A DNA stretch of 64,000 nucleotides from Mycetocola manganoxydans. Lineage in GTDB: Bacteria; Actinomycetota; Actinomycetes; Actinomycetales; Microbacteriaceae. The stretch covers positions 62,001-126,000 of the forward strand of contig NZ_RCUV01000003.1 in the NCBI RefSeq assembly GCF_003667545.1. Direction: 5' to 3'. Positions 16,295 through 25,001 of this stretch are shown in pieces. Under the pieces are notes generated by a model, which worked only from the letters and a program-made list of their open reading frames with translations, had not been told where the DNA came from and ran no database searches. Within the stretch, counting starts at the first letter, position 1. The number at the start of each line of letters is the position of its first letter. The translations under genes and the position numbers were made by a program.

Positions 16295-17095
16295 ATGACG
16301 AGACGCGATGAAGTTGAATGCTGGCTGACCGACATGGACGGCGTGCTGGTGCACGAAAACCGGCCACTGCCAGGAGCAGCGGACCTGCTGCAGCAGTGGC
16401 GCGACCAGAACAAGCCATACCTGGTGCTGACCAACAACTCCATCTTCACTCCCCGCGACCTCAGCGCACGGCTTCGGGCATCCGGTCTCGATGTTCCCGA
16501 GGAGTTCATCTGGACCTCCGCCCTCGCGACGGCTGCTTTCCTCAAGGACCAGATGCCCGGCGGTTCCGCCTTCGTCATCGGTGAGGCGGGAATCACGACG
16601 GCCCTCCACGAGGCCGGCTTCATCATGACCGAGACGGCACCCGACTACGTCGTCGTCGGCGAGACGCGCAACTACTCGTTCGAAGCCATCACCAAGGCGA
16701 TCCGCCTGATCAACAACGGTGCCCGTTTCATCGCGACGAACCCGGATGCCACGGGGCCGAGCGCAGACGGCCCGATGCCCGCGACCGGCGCGATTGCGGC
16801 GCTCATCACGAAGGCCACCGGCAAGGAACCATACATTGTGGGCAAGCCGAACCCGATGATGTTCCGTTCCGCCCTCAACAAGATCGGTGCCCACTCGGAG
16901 AACACCGGAATGATCGGTGACCGGATGGACACAGACGTCGTCGCCGGGATCGAGGCCGGGCTGCACACGATCCTCGTGCTCACCGGGATCAGCGACGAGG
17001 CGGAGATCAACAAGTACCCGTTCCGACCCTCAGAGATCCTCGGCGGCGTTGTGGATCTGCTCGAGCCGCACCCGATCGAGTCAGAGGTCGTCTGA
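16295..17095 (+). CDS. HAD-IIA family phosphatase (NagD-like)
   Basis: A 266-residue cytosolic HAD hydrolase. Motif I is LTDMDGVLVHE (nucleophile Asp near residue 13), motif II is VLTNNS (about 43-48), motif III is the Lys in GKPNPMMF and motif IV is GDRMDTDV (about 209-216). The cap between motifs II and III is the IIA type of NagD and 4-nitrophenylphosphatases, which act on nucleotides, sugar phosphates or phosphoglycolate. The physiological substrate is not clear. It lies 41 bases after mntR and may share its transcript. Confidence 0.9.
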   Translation: MTRRDEVECWLTDMDGVLVHENRPLPGAADLLQQWRDQNKPYLVLTNNSIFTPRDLSARLRASGLDVPEEFIWTSALATAAFLKDQMPGGSAFVIGEAGITTALHEAGFIMTETAPDYVVVGETRNYSFEAITKAIRLINNGARFIATNPDATGPSADGPMPATGAIAALITKATGKEPYIVGKPNPMMFRSALNKIGAHSENTGMIGDRMDTDVVAGIEAGLHTILVLTGISDEAEINKYPFRPSEILGGVVDLLEPHPIESEVV

Positions 17096-17115
17096 CCGGA
17101 CGGACTGCCCCTCGC

Positions 17116-18930
17116 TCAGCCCTGCGCTGTCGCGAGGGAGCCGGTGAGCTGTTCCCCGCTTGAACGGCTGACGAAGCAGTAGTAGTTCCGCTCCCCGCTC
17201 GCCCACTGCTCTTCGGTCACCGGGTACGTTCCCTGGACCTGCAGGTCGTCATACTCGCCAGCAGCCTCGGCGTTCAGGACCCCCGGAGCACTGCACCACA
17301 GCGAGAGCTGGGCTAGGATCGCTTCCTCGCCGGGATAGGCGGCAGCCGGGTCGGCGTTCACCGGTGCGGTGAACACCATCTGGGCGGTGTGCCCTGCTCC
17401 ACAATCGACGACGGTGAATGTCTCGGCCCACGGTGTCGAGTACGGCTCGAGGCATTCGCCGCCGCCGAGGGCGGTCCAGTCCTGTTCGCCCGGGGCGGCA
17501 GGACCGACGGGAGCAGCAGGAGCGGTGGGGGTCGGCGTCGGCGTTTCCGTCGGGGTAGGGCTGGGAGATGCGGTCTCGGTCGGCGCAGGCCCGGCAAGCA
17601 GGCGTGGCAGTTGTGAGCCGAGGAAGAACAGCCCACCGAGGACCAGGATCGCGACAAGTGCGATGGCAGCGATGATCACCGGTCGCGGCGCGCGGGCCGC
17701 TGCGGGGCGCGTCGGCCGAGCCGGGCGGTCAGCCGGCGGTTCGTCCGATCCGCCGGTGCCGTCCGTCGCTGCTGCCGGTGTTGGCACGGCCGACTTCCGC
17801 CGTAAGCCGGGGGCGATCGCCGGCTCGGCGAGGGGCGCGATGATCACCGGCTCTGGTGCCTGCTGCTGCTCCGCCTCCTGCCGCAACTGACGGCGGGACG
17901 GCAGCCCGGTGTCCGTGTCGTTGACGGCGTTGTCTGCGTCGTCAGGGTCCTCCGGCCGCGGGGCCTGAACAGGAAGCACAGCGGTCGCGTCGTCCGGGGG
18001 CGCGTCGACGGGGCTGGATGCCCCCTGGGATCCGGGCGCTGAATCCGGCGTGTGGATGAGCGGGTCGAGCGCGTCGTTGGGGGTGAGTTTCCAGCTGAAG
18101 TTGTCGAGATCCTCTGTCTCGTTCTCGGATTCGTCGGACGAGTTCCCGGTCATCGGCCCGTCGGCGGTGACGTCGTCATCCGTGAGTTCCGGAGCGGGAG
18201 CAGACGCGGGAACGACGTAGTCCGACTGGGCCTCCTCCTCGATGATGTGTTCGCGAGCCGACCGCGGCTTGAAGAGCGGCGGCTCGGCCGAGGGGATCAG
18301 CCCCGTCTCGGCCTCATCTGCCGGGCTCTCGTCGATGTCGACCTCGCCTGCTCCGTCGGCATCCGCTTCGTCCACGTCATCCGCTTCATCGACGATGAGC
18401 GGTTCGGGGGTGAAGACCGGGGCAGGAGCAGGAGCGGGCGGTGGAACGAAGGCGGGTTCGGGCACGAAGCTGAAATCGTCATCCCGGGTCGGTTCGGCAG
18501 CGACCTCAGACCGCGAGTCGGCGACGGGCTCGTCACGTGGAGGCTCGAATCGCGCCGGCTCGGGCAGGTCGGGTTCGCTCGGGTTCTGCTCCGAAGAGTC
18601 AGCGGCCTCGCCTTCGGCATCCCGCGGGGCGCGAGCCTCAGGGTTCACGATCGCTTCAGCGGCGATGAGCTTCTCGCGCCACCAGGCCATCACGGGCCGG
18701 TCGGCTTTGCCGGTGTTGCCGACCTCGTCGTCGGCGCCTGCATCGTCGGCGCTTGGGCGCCCTGCGTCATCCGCGTCGTGCGAGGCGGGCCGGATGGCAT
18801 CCATCTGACCTGTCGGTTCCCCGTCGAGCTGGGAGAGCAACCAGTCAGCACCGACGACGTCTCCCTCTCCTGTCGGCGGATCGACCGGAGTGTCGTCTTC
18901 GTCGCCGCGGCGTCCGGAGTCGTCAGACAT
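17116..18930 (-). CDS. Membrane-anchored septum-formation-domain protein with long acidic N terminus
   Basis: A 604-residue bitopic membrane protein. Residues 1-410 are an acidic, Pro/Asp/Glu-rich, probably disordered cytoplasmic region. One membrane segment lies at about 418-440 (VIIAAIALVAILVLGGLFFL), followed by a Pro/Thr-rich linker and an extracellular domain (about 484-590) with four cysteines (GGGECLEP, VVDCGAGH, LWCSAP, YYCFVS) in the pattern of the actinobacterial septum-formation family. The family has been linked to cell division, but its mechanism is not known. The start ATG shares one base with the pyrE stop (TAATG), so the two genes are coupled. Confidence 0.8.
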   Translation of the reverse strand: MSDDSGRRGDEDDTPVDPPTGEGDVVGADWLLSQLDGEPTGQMDAIRPASHDADDAGRPSADDAGADDEVGNTGKADRPVMAWWREKLIAAEAIVNPEARAPRDAEGEAADSSEQNPSEPDLPEPARFEPPRDEPVADSRSEVAAEPTRDDDFSFVPEPAFVPPPAPAPAPVFTPEPLIVDEADDVDEADADGAGEVDIDESPADEAETGLIPSAEPPLFKPRSAREHIIEEEAQSDYVVPASAPAPELTDDDVTADGPMTGNSSDESENETEDLDNFSWKLTPNDALDPLIHTPDSAPGSQGASSPVDAPPDDATAVLPVQAPRPEDPDDADNAVNDTDTGLPSRRQLRQEAEQQQAPEPVIIAPLAEPAIAPGLRRKSAVPTPAAATDGTGGSDEPPADRPARPTRPAAARAPRPVIIAAIALVAILVLGGLFFLGSQLPRLLAGPAPTETASPSPTPTETPTPTPTAPAAPVGPAAPGEQDWTALGGGECLEPYSTPWAETFTVVDCGAGHTAQMVFTAPVNADPAAAYPGEEAILAQLSLWCSAPGVLNAEAAGEYDDLQVQGTYPVTEEQWASGERNYYCFVSRSSGEQLTGSLATAQG

Positions 18931-19478
18931 TATTCGAGTCCCAGGTCAGAGAGGCCGATCGCGGCGAAGTAGGGATAGCCGGCGTTCTCGATGATCTCGC
19001 GAGCACCGGTGTTGCGGTCGACCACGACGGCGACGCCGGCAATTTCAGCGCCCACCTTCTTGAGCGCCTCGATCGCTGCCAAGGGCGATCCGCCCGTCGT
19101 GGACGTGTCCTCGAGAACGATGACGCGCTTCCCGGCCAGTTCGGGCCCTTCGACCTGCTTGCCGCGACCGTGATCCTTCGGTTCCTTGCGCACCACGAAC
19201 GCGTCGTAGGCGAGGCCGCGGGCGGCACCCTGGTGCAGAACGGCGGCGGCGACCGGGTCCGCTCCCATCGTCATCCCGCCGACGGCGACGACATCCGGCA
19301 CATCCGCGATGAGGTCGAGCATGACCTGCCCGATGAGCGGAGCGACTCGGTGGTCGAGGCTGACCCGGCGCAGGTCGACGTAATAGCTGGCCTTCTTGCC
19401 GCTCGTGAGCGTGAAGTCCCCGTGGAACACGGCATCCGCCGTGATGTACTCGATAAGTTGCTTACGCGCGTCGGTCAC
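18930..19478 (-). CDS. pyrE: Orotate phosphoribosyltransferase
   Basis: A 182-residue cytosolic enzyme joining orotate and PRPP to give OMP in de novo pyrimidine synthesis. The PRPP-binding signature VIVLEDTSTTGGS lies at about residues 117-129, and FTLTSGKKASYYVDLR (about 22-37) and VRKEPKDHGRGKQVEG (about 95-110) supply the orotate and catalytic loop residues. The GTG start at 19478 is preferred because family members begin close to TDARKQLIEYI; an upstream in-frame ATG at 19544 would add 22 unrelated residues. The septum-formation gene is coupled downstream. Confidence 0.93.
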   Translation of the reverse strand: MTDARKQLIEYITADAVFHGDFTLTSGKKASYYVDLRRVSLDHRVAPLIGQVMLDLIADVPDVVAVGGMTMGADPVAAAVLHQGAARGLAYDAFVVRKEPKDHGRGKQVEGPELAGKRVIVLEDTSTTGGSPLAAIEALKKVGAEIAGVAVVVDRNTGAREIIENAGYPYFAAIGLSDLGLE

Positions 19479-19549
19479 GTCCGCCAGTTTAGCGATGCAC
19501 GGTTGCGGGCAGCGAATACCCGTATGATGCCGCGCCGCGCACAACGAAA

Positions 19550-19607
19550 TCGCGCCCGCCCCGGGGACTCTCGCATCTGGCGCTGCGGGTCACCCGGGAG
19601 GGCGCGA
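19550..19607 (-). terminator. Stem-loop between the 40-residue gene and pyrE
   Basis: Arms TCGCGCCC (19600-19607 read on the minus strand) and GGGCGCGA (19550-19557) enclose a further CCCGGG/CCCGGGG pairing and are followed on the minus strand by TTTCGTTGT. It could terminate the small upstream gene or form a pyrE leader attenuator; sequence alone does not decide. Confidence 0.45.
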
Positions 19608-19622
19608 AAACGGTGAACTGCC

Positions 19623-19745
19623 TTACGGCAGCAGAGCATAGGTGCGCGTAGGCACCCGACGATATCCGTCGCGCTTCACGACAACGAAGCTACCGACGAC
19701 GGCGGCAGCACTCAGGGCTGCCATGCCTGCAAAGAATACGAACAT
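19623..19745 (-). CDS. 40-residue single-span membrane peptide
   Basis: A short gene encoding 40 residues starting MFVFFAGMAALSAAAVVGSF, one hydrophobic segment over about residues 1-22, then a basic tail with KRDGYRRVPTR. The start has GGAAGGGAC upstream. Codon use is like that of its neighbours and the peptide has the textbook membrane-then-positive-inside layout, which a chance frame would not be expected to show. It is divergent from the LysR gene, the arrangement in which a LysR regulator controls its neighbour. Function unknown. Confidence 0.65.
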   Translation of the reverse strand: MFVFFAGMAALSAAAVVGSFVVVKRDGYRRVPTRTYALLP

Positions 19746-19867
19746 GAGGATTCCAGTCCCTTCCGTGGGTGAAATGCGGCGGTCGCCGCTGGATACTCTT
19801 CAATACTGCCCGCTTCAACTATTCAGGACAAGCGCACAAAGCTTGACTGACTCAGTAGCATTGCTAC

Positions 19868-20821
19868 ATGGATGTTCGACGTCTCGACCTGCTCCGTGAA
19901 CTGGCCGACCGCGGGAGCATCGCCGCCGTCGCCGCGGCTACACACCGAACACCGTCAGCCGTGTCCCAGCAGTTGAAAGTGCTCGAACGCGAGGCGGGCG
20001 TTCCGCTCACGGAACGCAGCGGGCGTGGCATCCTGCTGACGGATGCCGGTCGCGCGCTCGCCCGCAGCGCAACCGATATCGCTGTCGCCATCGAACGCGC
20101 GGGCGCGGTCTGGGACGAGTATCGCAACGACGCCACGGGAACGGTGAGCGTCGCGACGTTTCCGACCGCCGGGCAGATGCTCCTGCCGAAGGTGCTCGCC
20201 TCCCTGCGCTCGACCCCCGGCCTCGACGTGACGATGGCGGATCGCGATCCGGAAACCGAGGACTTCCCGGCACTCACCACCGATTTCGACATCGTGCTCG
20301 CGCATTCCGTGCCCGGAGGCCGGTCCTGGAGCGGGCGCGGACTGCGCAACCTGTACCTGCTGAGTGAACCGCTCGACATCGCGCTCCCGGTCGGACACCG
20401 GCTCGCCGGCGTGAGCGTCCTCACTCCCGAGCACCTCATCGATGAACCCTGGATCGGCGTGCCGGAGGGGTACCCGTTCGACCGGCTGCTGCACGAGATC
20501 GAAGCGGTGACCGGGGCGTCACTCGACGTGGTGCAGCGGGTCACCTCCAGCCGCATCACCGAAGCTCTCGTTGCCGCGGGAATCGGAATCAGCATGATTC
20601 CGCGCTACACGGCATCCGGGCCGGAACGTGGCATCGTGACCCGCCCCCTCACCGGCGTCGACATGTCGAGACACATCGTGGCGTTGATGCGGCCGGACAA
20701 GGCCGAGCGTCTCGCGGTGCGGACGGTGGCGGAAGCACTGCAGAGGGAAGCCACCGCCCTCCAGCAGACGCACGACCCGGTCGACGATCCCGCGCCGTTC
20801 ACGTCTCCGCGCTGGACCTAG
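19868..20821 (+). CDS. LysR-family transcriptional regulator
   Basis: A 317-residue regulator with the N-terminal winged helix (residues 1-60, LADRGSIAAVAAATHRTPSAVSQQL) and a periplasmic-binding-protein-like effector domain (about 90-300). Such proteins bind a small molecule and activate or repress an adjacent, usually divergent, gene. The divergent neighbour here is the 40-residue membrane peptide (19623-19745), 122 bases away. The convergent semialdehyde dehydrogenase is separated by a strong terminator, so there is no reason from layout to link this LysR to the pyrimidine operon. Confidence 0.92.
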   Translation: MDVRRLDLLRELADRGSIAAVAAATHRTPSAVSQQLKVLEREAGVPLTERSGRGILLTDAGRALARSATDIAVAIERAGAVWDEYRNDATGTVSVATFPTAGQMLLPKVLASLRSTPGLDVTMADRDPETEDFPALTTDFDIVLAHSVPGGRSWSGRGLRNLYLLSEPLDIALPVGHRLAGVSVLTPEHLIDEPWIGVPEGYPFDRLLHEIEAVTGASLDVVQRVTSSRITEALVAAGIGISMIPRYTASGPERGIVTRPLTGVDMSRHIVALMRPDKAERLAVRTVAEALQREATALQQTHDPVDDPAPFTSPRWT

Positions 20822-20827
20822 AAACAC

Positions 20828-20883
20828 GAGTTGCCCGGTCTCGCGGGTCCGGAGCTCCGGACACCCACGAAACCGGGCAACTC
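20828..20883. terminator. Bidirectional terminator between lysR and the dehydrogenase
   Basis: Twelve-base perfect arms GAGTTGCCCGGT (20828-20839) and ACCGGGCAACTC (20872-20883) enclose an inner palindrome GTCCGGAGCTCCGGAC. It lies between convergent genes and can end both. Confidence 0.8.
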
Positions 20884-20893
20884 GATCGTCTGA

Positions 20894-22387
20894 TCAGTCG
20901 TGCTCGGGGAATCCGAGGTTGATTCCACCGTGGCTCGGGTCGAGCCACCGGCTGGTCACCGCCTTCTCACGCGTGAAGAACTCGACACCGTGCGGCCCGT
21001 ACGCCTTCGCGTCGCCGAACATCGAGTTCTTCCAGCCACCGAACGAGTGGTACGCGACCGGGACAGGGATCGGCACGTTGATGCCGACCATGCCCACGGT
21101 GACCTCACGCTGGAACCGCCGTGCTGCCCCACCGTCGTTCGTGAAGATGGCGGTGCCGTTGCCGTATTGGCTGTCGTTGATGATGCCGAGTCCTTCGGCG
21201 TAGCTCGACACCCGCACCACCGAAAGGATCGGACCGAAGATCTCGTCGCTGTAGACGGTCGACGATGTCGGCACATTGTCGATGAGTGTCGGGCCGAACC
21301 AGAAGCCGCCCTCGTCACCGTCGACCTCAGGGTTCCGTCCGTCGACCACGACGGTGGCGCCATCCGCTGTCGCAACGTCGACGTATGAGGCGACCTTGTC
21401 TCGGTGCACCTCCGTGATCAGGGGGCCCATGTCACAGCCGCGGCGTCCGTCTCCCGTCTTGAGCGACGACATCCGTTCCGTGATGCGGGCGACGAGGTCG
21501 TCGGCGATGGTGTCGACGGCGAGCAGCACGCTGATCGCCATGCACCGCTCCCCCGCCGAACCGAAACCGGCGTTGACGGCAGCGTCTGCGGCGAGGTCGA
21601 GGTCGGCGTCCGGCAGCACGAGCATGTGGTTCTTCGCCCCGCCGAGCGCCTGGACACGTTTGCCGTGGTGGGCCGCGGTCTCGTAGATGTAGCGGGCGAT
21701 CGGCGTCGACCCGACGAACGAGATCGACTGGACGACGGGATGCTCGAGCAGGGCATCGACGGCTTCCTTGTCGCCGTGCACGACATTGAACACACCGTCG
21801 GGGAGCCCCGCTTCCGTGAGCAGTTCGGCCATCCAGATGGCAGCCGACGGGTCCTTCTCACTCGGCTTCAGCACGACCGTGTTACCCGCAGCGATTGCAA
21901 TCGGGAAGAACCACAGCGGAACCATGGCCGGGAAGTTGAACGGGCTGATGATGCCGACAACACCGAGCGCCTGCTTGAGGGTGTAGACGTCGACGCCGGT
22001 GGAGACGTTCTCCGAGTACTCACCCTTGAGCAGGTGCGGGATGCCGGTGGCGAAGTCCACGACTTCGAGGCCGCGCGCGATCTCCCCGCCGGCATCCGAC
22101 AGAACTTTGCCGTGCTCGGAGGTGAGGATCTCGGCGAGTTCACCCTTGCGGGAGTTCAGCAGCTCACGGAAGTTGAAGAGGACGGCCTGCCGCTTCGACA
22201 GGGAGGCGTCGCTCCACGCCGGGAAGGCGGCGGCCGCTGCCTGGACAGCGCTGTCGACGTCGGCAACGCTGCCGAGGCGGACCTCTTTCTCGACGACCCC
22301 GGTCGCCGGGTTGAACACGGGGGCTGTGCGTGACGAGTCCCCTTCGGCTGCCGATCCACCGATGAAGTGGTTGATGTATGTGGTCAT
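20894..22387 (-). CDS. mmsA: CoA-acylating methylmalonate/malonate-semialdehyde dehydrogenase
   Basis: A 497-residue aldehyde dehydrogenase. The active-site Cys282 lies in GSAGERCMAIS, the form typical of MmsA enzymes, which oxidise (methyl)malonate semialdehyde to acetyl- or propionyl-CoA without an added Glu base. Cofactor segment NTVVLKPSEKDPSA (169-182) and FVGSTPIARYIY are also typical. In this operon it would finish uracil or thymine breakdown after beta-alanine (or beta-aminoisobutyrate) transamination. The ATG overlaps the aminotransferase stop (ATGA), and a strong terminator follows the gene. Confidence 0.9.
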   Translation of the reverse strand: MTTYINHFIGGSAAEGDSSRTAPVFNPATGVVEKEVRLGSVADVDSAVQAAAAAFPAWSDASLSKRQAVLFNFRELLNSRKGELAEILTSEHGKVLSDAGGEIARGLEVVDFATGIPHLLKGEYSENVSTGVDVYTLKQALGVVGIISPFNFPAMVPLWFFPIAIAAGNTVVLKPSEKDPSAAIWMAELLTEAGLPDGVFNVVHGDKEAVDALLEHPVVQSISFVGSTPIARYIYETAAHHGKRVQALGGAKNHMLVLPDADLDLAADAAVNAGFGSAGERCMAISVLLAVDTIADDLVARITERMSSLKTGDGRRGCDMGPLITEVHRDKVASYVDVATADGATVVVDGRNPEVDGDEGGFWFGPTLIDNVPTSSTVYSDEIFGPILSVVRVSSYAEGLGIINDSQYGNGTAIFTNDGGAARRFQREVTVGMVGINVPIPVPVAYHSFGGWKNSMFGDAKAYGPHGVEFFTREKAVTSRWLDPSHGGINLGFPEHD

Positions 22388-23712
22388 GCGTGTCCTCCCT
22401 GGACGGTGGTGAAGACGGCGTCGTAGGCGGCCAGGGCCTCGGCTACCTCGTCGTCGGTGACGGTGCACGGCGGCACCACGTGGATTCTGTTGTCCTGCAC
22501 GAACGGCAGCAGGCCGCGCCCGACGAGGGCTGCCTTGATCTGTCCCATGGTCGCCGCCGGCAGCGGCTCGCGTGTGGCCCGATCGGCGACCAGCTCCATC
22601 GCCCAGAACACGCCCTCGCCGCGCACTTCGCCGATGACGTCGTGCTTGTCGGCGAGATTGGCGAGGCCGGGGCCGATCGCCTCACGGCCGACCCGCGCCG
22701 CGTTGTCGACGATTCCCTCGCCGGCCATCGCATCGAGCGCGCCGATGATCGACGCCATGGCGAGCGGATGCCCCGAGTAGGTCAGCCCGCCCGGGAACAC
22801 CGTTTCGTCGAAATCGGCGGCGATCGGGTCGGAGATGACGACGCCGCCTGCGGGGACGTAGCCGGAGTTGACCCCCTTCGCGAAGGTGATGAGGTCGGGA
22901 ACGACGTCGTACCCGTCGAAAGCGAACCAGCGCCCGGTGCGACCGAACCCGGCCATCACCTCGTCGAGGATGAGCACGATGCCATACCGGTCGCACAGGG
23001 CTCGGACCCCGGCGAGATACCCGGGCGGCGGCACGAGGATGCCTGCGGTTCCCGGAACGGTCTCGAGCATGATGGCAGCGATGGTCGCTGCGCCCTCACC
23101 CTGGATGACCCGCTCGAGGTGATGCAGTGCGCGCTCCGTCTCCTGTTCAGGCGTCGTCGCCCAGAACTCAGAGCGGTACAGGTATGGGCCGAAGAAATGC
23201 ACGTGCCCGCGCGCGTATTCGTTGGGCATCCGGCGCCAGTCCCCGGTCGCGACGATGGCAGCACCGGTGTTGCCATGGTACGAACGGTAGGTCGAGAGGA
23301 CTTTGTCGCGTCCGGTGTGGAGGCGAGCCATCCGGATCGCGTTCTCGTTGGCATCCGCACCGCCGTTGGTGAAGAAGACCTTGTTGAAGCCGTCTGGAGC
23401 GCGATCGGTGATGCGTTTCGCCGCTTCTCCCCTGGTCAGGTTTGCCGTCGACGGCGCGATGGTGGTGAGCAGGTCTGCCTGTTCCTTGATCGCCGCGATG
23501 ACGGCCGGATGCTGGTGACCGATATTCACATTCACCAGCTGGCTGGAGAAGTCGAGGTACTCCGTGCCCTCGAAGTCCCACACTCTCGTTCCGAGACCAC
23601 CGGCGATGACCAGGGGTTTGAGCGAACCCTGCGCTGACCAGGAATGAAAGACGTGGGCGCGGTCGAGGTCGAGTGTGTGCTGATTGCTGTCTGACGTGAG
23701 CGGAAGTGCCAC
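22384..23712 (-). CDS. Class III PLP aminotransferase, probable beta-alanine:2-oxo acid transaminase
   Basis: A 442-residue PLP enzyme with LILDEVMAGFGRTG (248-260, the cofactor Asp250) and the Schiff-base Lys279 in ITFAKGVNSG. Omega-transaminases of this group move the amino group of beta-alanine, GABA or similar to pyruvate or 2-oxoglutarate. Operon position between the importer and the semialdehyde dehydrogenase, behind dihydropyrimidinase and ureidopropionase, argues for beta-alanine/beta-aminoisobutyrate as substrate. Start is GTG with AAAGGAG upstream. A hairpin separates it from the binding-protein gene. Confidence 0.88.
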   Translation of the reverse strand: MALPLTSDSNQHTLDLDRAHVFHSWSAQGSLKPLVIAGGLGTRVWDFEGTEYLDFSSQLVNVNIGHQHPAVIAAIKEQADLLTTIAPSTANLTRGEAAKRITDRAPDGFNKVFFTNGGADANENAIRMARLHTGRDKVLSTYRSYHGNTGAAIVATGDWRRMPNEYARGHVHFFGPYLYRSEFWATTPEQETERALHHLERVIQGEGAATIAAIMLETVPGTAGILVPPPGYLAGVRALCDRYGIVLILDEVMAGFGRTGRWFAFDGYDVVPDLITFAKGVNSGYVPAGGVVISDPIAADFDETVFPGGLTYSGHPLAMASIIGALDAMAGEGIVDNAARVGREAIGPGLANLADKHDVIGEVRGEGVFWAMELVADRATREPLPAATMGQIKAALVGRGLLPFVQDNRIHVVPPCTVTDDEVAEALAAYDAVFTTVQGGHA

Positions 23713-23745
23713 GACATCTCCTTTGTTGCGTGTTACCGATGGGAT

Positions 23746-23778
23746 CCCGGGTGGACGGACGGTGTCCGCCCACCCGGG
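23746..23778 (-). terminator. Hairpin between importer binding protein and aminotransferase
   Basis: Arms CCCGGGTGG and CCACCCGGG with an inner CGGAC/GTCCG pairing around GGT; seven bases after the binding-protein stop. It could end most transcripts here, leaving reduced read-through into the aminotransferase and dehydrogenase genes, or stabilise the 3' end. Confidence 0.65.
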
Positions 23779-23784
23779 GGGGAA

Positions 23785-24942
23785 CTACTGGCCGCCCTCG
23801 TTGAGGGTGACCTCGATGGGTTCGAAGTTCTCGCCCGTCACGTCGACGCCCTCTTCCTCCAGTGCGTCGAGGGCCTGCTGGATGTAGTCGTTCGTCCAGA
23901 CGCCGGCCGGCGGCTCCTCGGTGATGAGGGCCGCGCCACTTTCGTTGACGGCGGAGAGCGCGCCGGCGACGGTACGTTCGAACGCTGCCTGGTCGATGAA
24001 GCCGATGCCGTTCTCAGCCGGCCAGATGAGCTTGTTCGTTTCGTTCACCATCCACAGTTCGTGGCTGGGGCCCCAGCCGGAACCCTCGGCGAGTGTGATC
24101 TCGGCAGCGTCCTCCGGGTTCTCCGCCGCGAAGATCCAGCCCTTGATCACGGCTTTGAGGAACGAGACGGTGGTGTCCTGGTAGTCCTCGTCGTTCTCGA
24201 GCTTCTCCGAGTCGGCCCAGATGGCATCCTGCAGCATCGCGCCGACGGTGTCTTCGTAGCTGATGACGTTGAAGTCGTCCTCGGTGTAGAGCTCGCCCGT
24301 GTCAGGGTCCACGGTCTCGAGCAGCTGCGCGTATTCGTTGTACGTCATCGCCTGCGCCGCGTCGATATCACCCTGCAGGAACGCGTTCATGTTGAAGTCC
24401 TGAGTGATGATCTCGACCGTGGAGGAGTCGAGACCCTCTTCGGCCATGGCGGCGAAGATCTCCCACTCGTTTCCGAAGCCCCACGAGCCGATCTTCTTGC
24501 CCTCGAAGTCGGCGACGCTTTCGATGCCCGAGTCGGCCCACGACACCTGAAGGGTCCCTGACCTCTGGAAGATCTGCGCGATGTTGGTGACGTTCGCGCC
24601 GGCCTCAATCGAGCCGAGGACCTTGGGAACCCACGCGATGGCGTAGTCGACGTCTCCGTTGGCGAGTGCGTCCTGAGGAACGATGTCACCTCCGGACGGG
24701 ATGATTTCGACGTCGAGGCCCTCCTCTTCGAAGTAGCCCTGGTCGAGCGCGGCGAAATAGCCGGCGAACTGTCCCTGCGGCAGCCACTGCAACTGCAGTT
24801 TCACCTCGGTGAGTTCGTCGTCGCCCCCGCCGGTGTTCGATCCTGTCCCGGAGTCGGCTGGTCCTGAACATGCGGAGAGTACGAGCGCTGCCGAGACGGC
24901 AAGCGCACCAACCGTCGCGAAGCGACGTGTGCTGTGTTTCAT
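23785..24942 (-). CDS. ABC transporter substrate-binding lipoprotein (NMT1/THI5-like)
   Basis: A 385-residue lipoprotein with lipobox VLSACS (Cys25). The fold is the SsuA/THI5/NMT1 type, seen in KLQLQWLPQGQFAGYFAALD (about 48-67), a segment shared with binding proteins for pyrimidine-like and other heterocyclic ligands. It serves the two permeases and ATPase upstream. In this operon the ligand is probably a pyrimidine, dihydropyrimidine or hydantoin (inference). The start at 24942 has AAAGGAC upstream and begins the signal peptide; a much longer in-frame extension crosses the permease gene and is rejected. Confidence 0.88.
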   Translation of the reverse strand: MKHSTRRFATVGALAVSAALVLSACSGPADSGTGSNTGGGDDELTEVKLQLQWLPQGQFAGYFAALDQGYFEEEGLDVEIIPSGGDIVPQDALANGDVDYAIAWVPKVLGSIEAGANVTNIAQIFQRSGTLQVSWADSGIESVADFEGKKIGSWGFGNEWEIFAAMAEEGLDSSTVEIITQDFNMNAFLQGDIDAAQAMTYNEYAQLLETVDPDTGELYTEDDFNVISYEDTVGAMLQDAIWADSEKLENDEDYQDTTVSFLKAVIKGWIFAAENPEDAAEITLAEGSGWGPSHELWMVNETNKLIWPAENGIGFIDQAAFERTVAGALSAVNESGAALITEEPPAGVWTNDYIQQALDALEEEGVDVTGENFEPIEVTLNEGGQ

Positions 24943-25001
24943 GGTCTGTCCTTTCATGCGTGCGTGGGGTTTGACCGTCGGTCCGGGCGGACCGGGGACA
25001 T

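Noticed and set aside
22378-23637. Plus-strand 419-codon frame opposite the aminotransferase
   Set aside because: Antisense shadow of a clear PLP enzyme; no family pattern or ribosome site.
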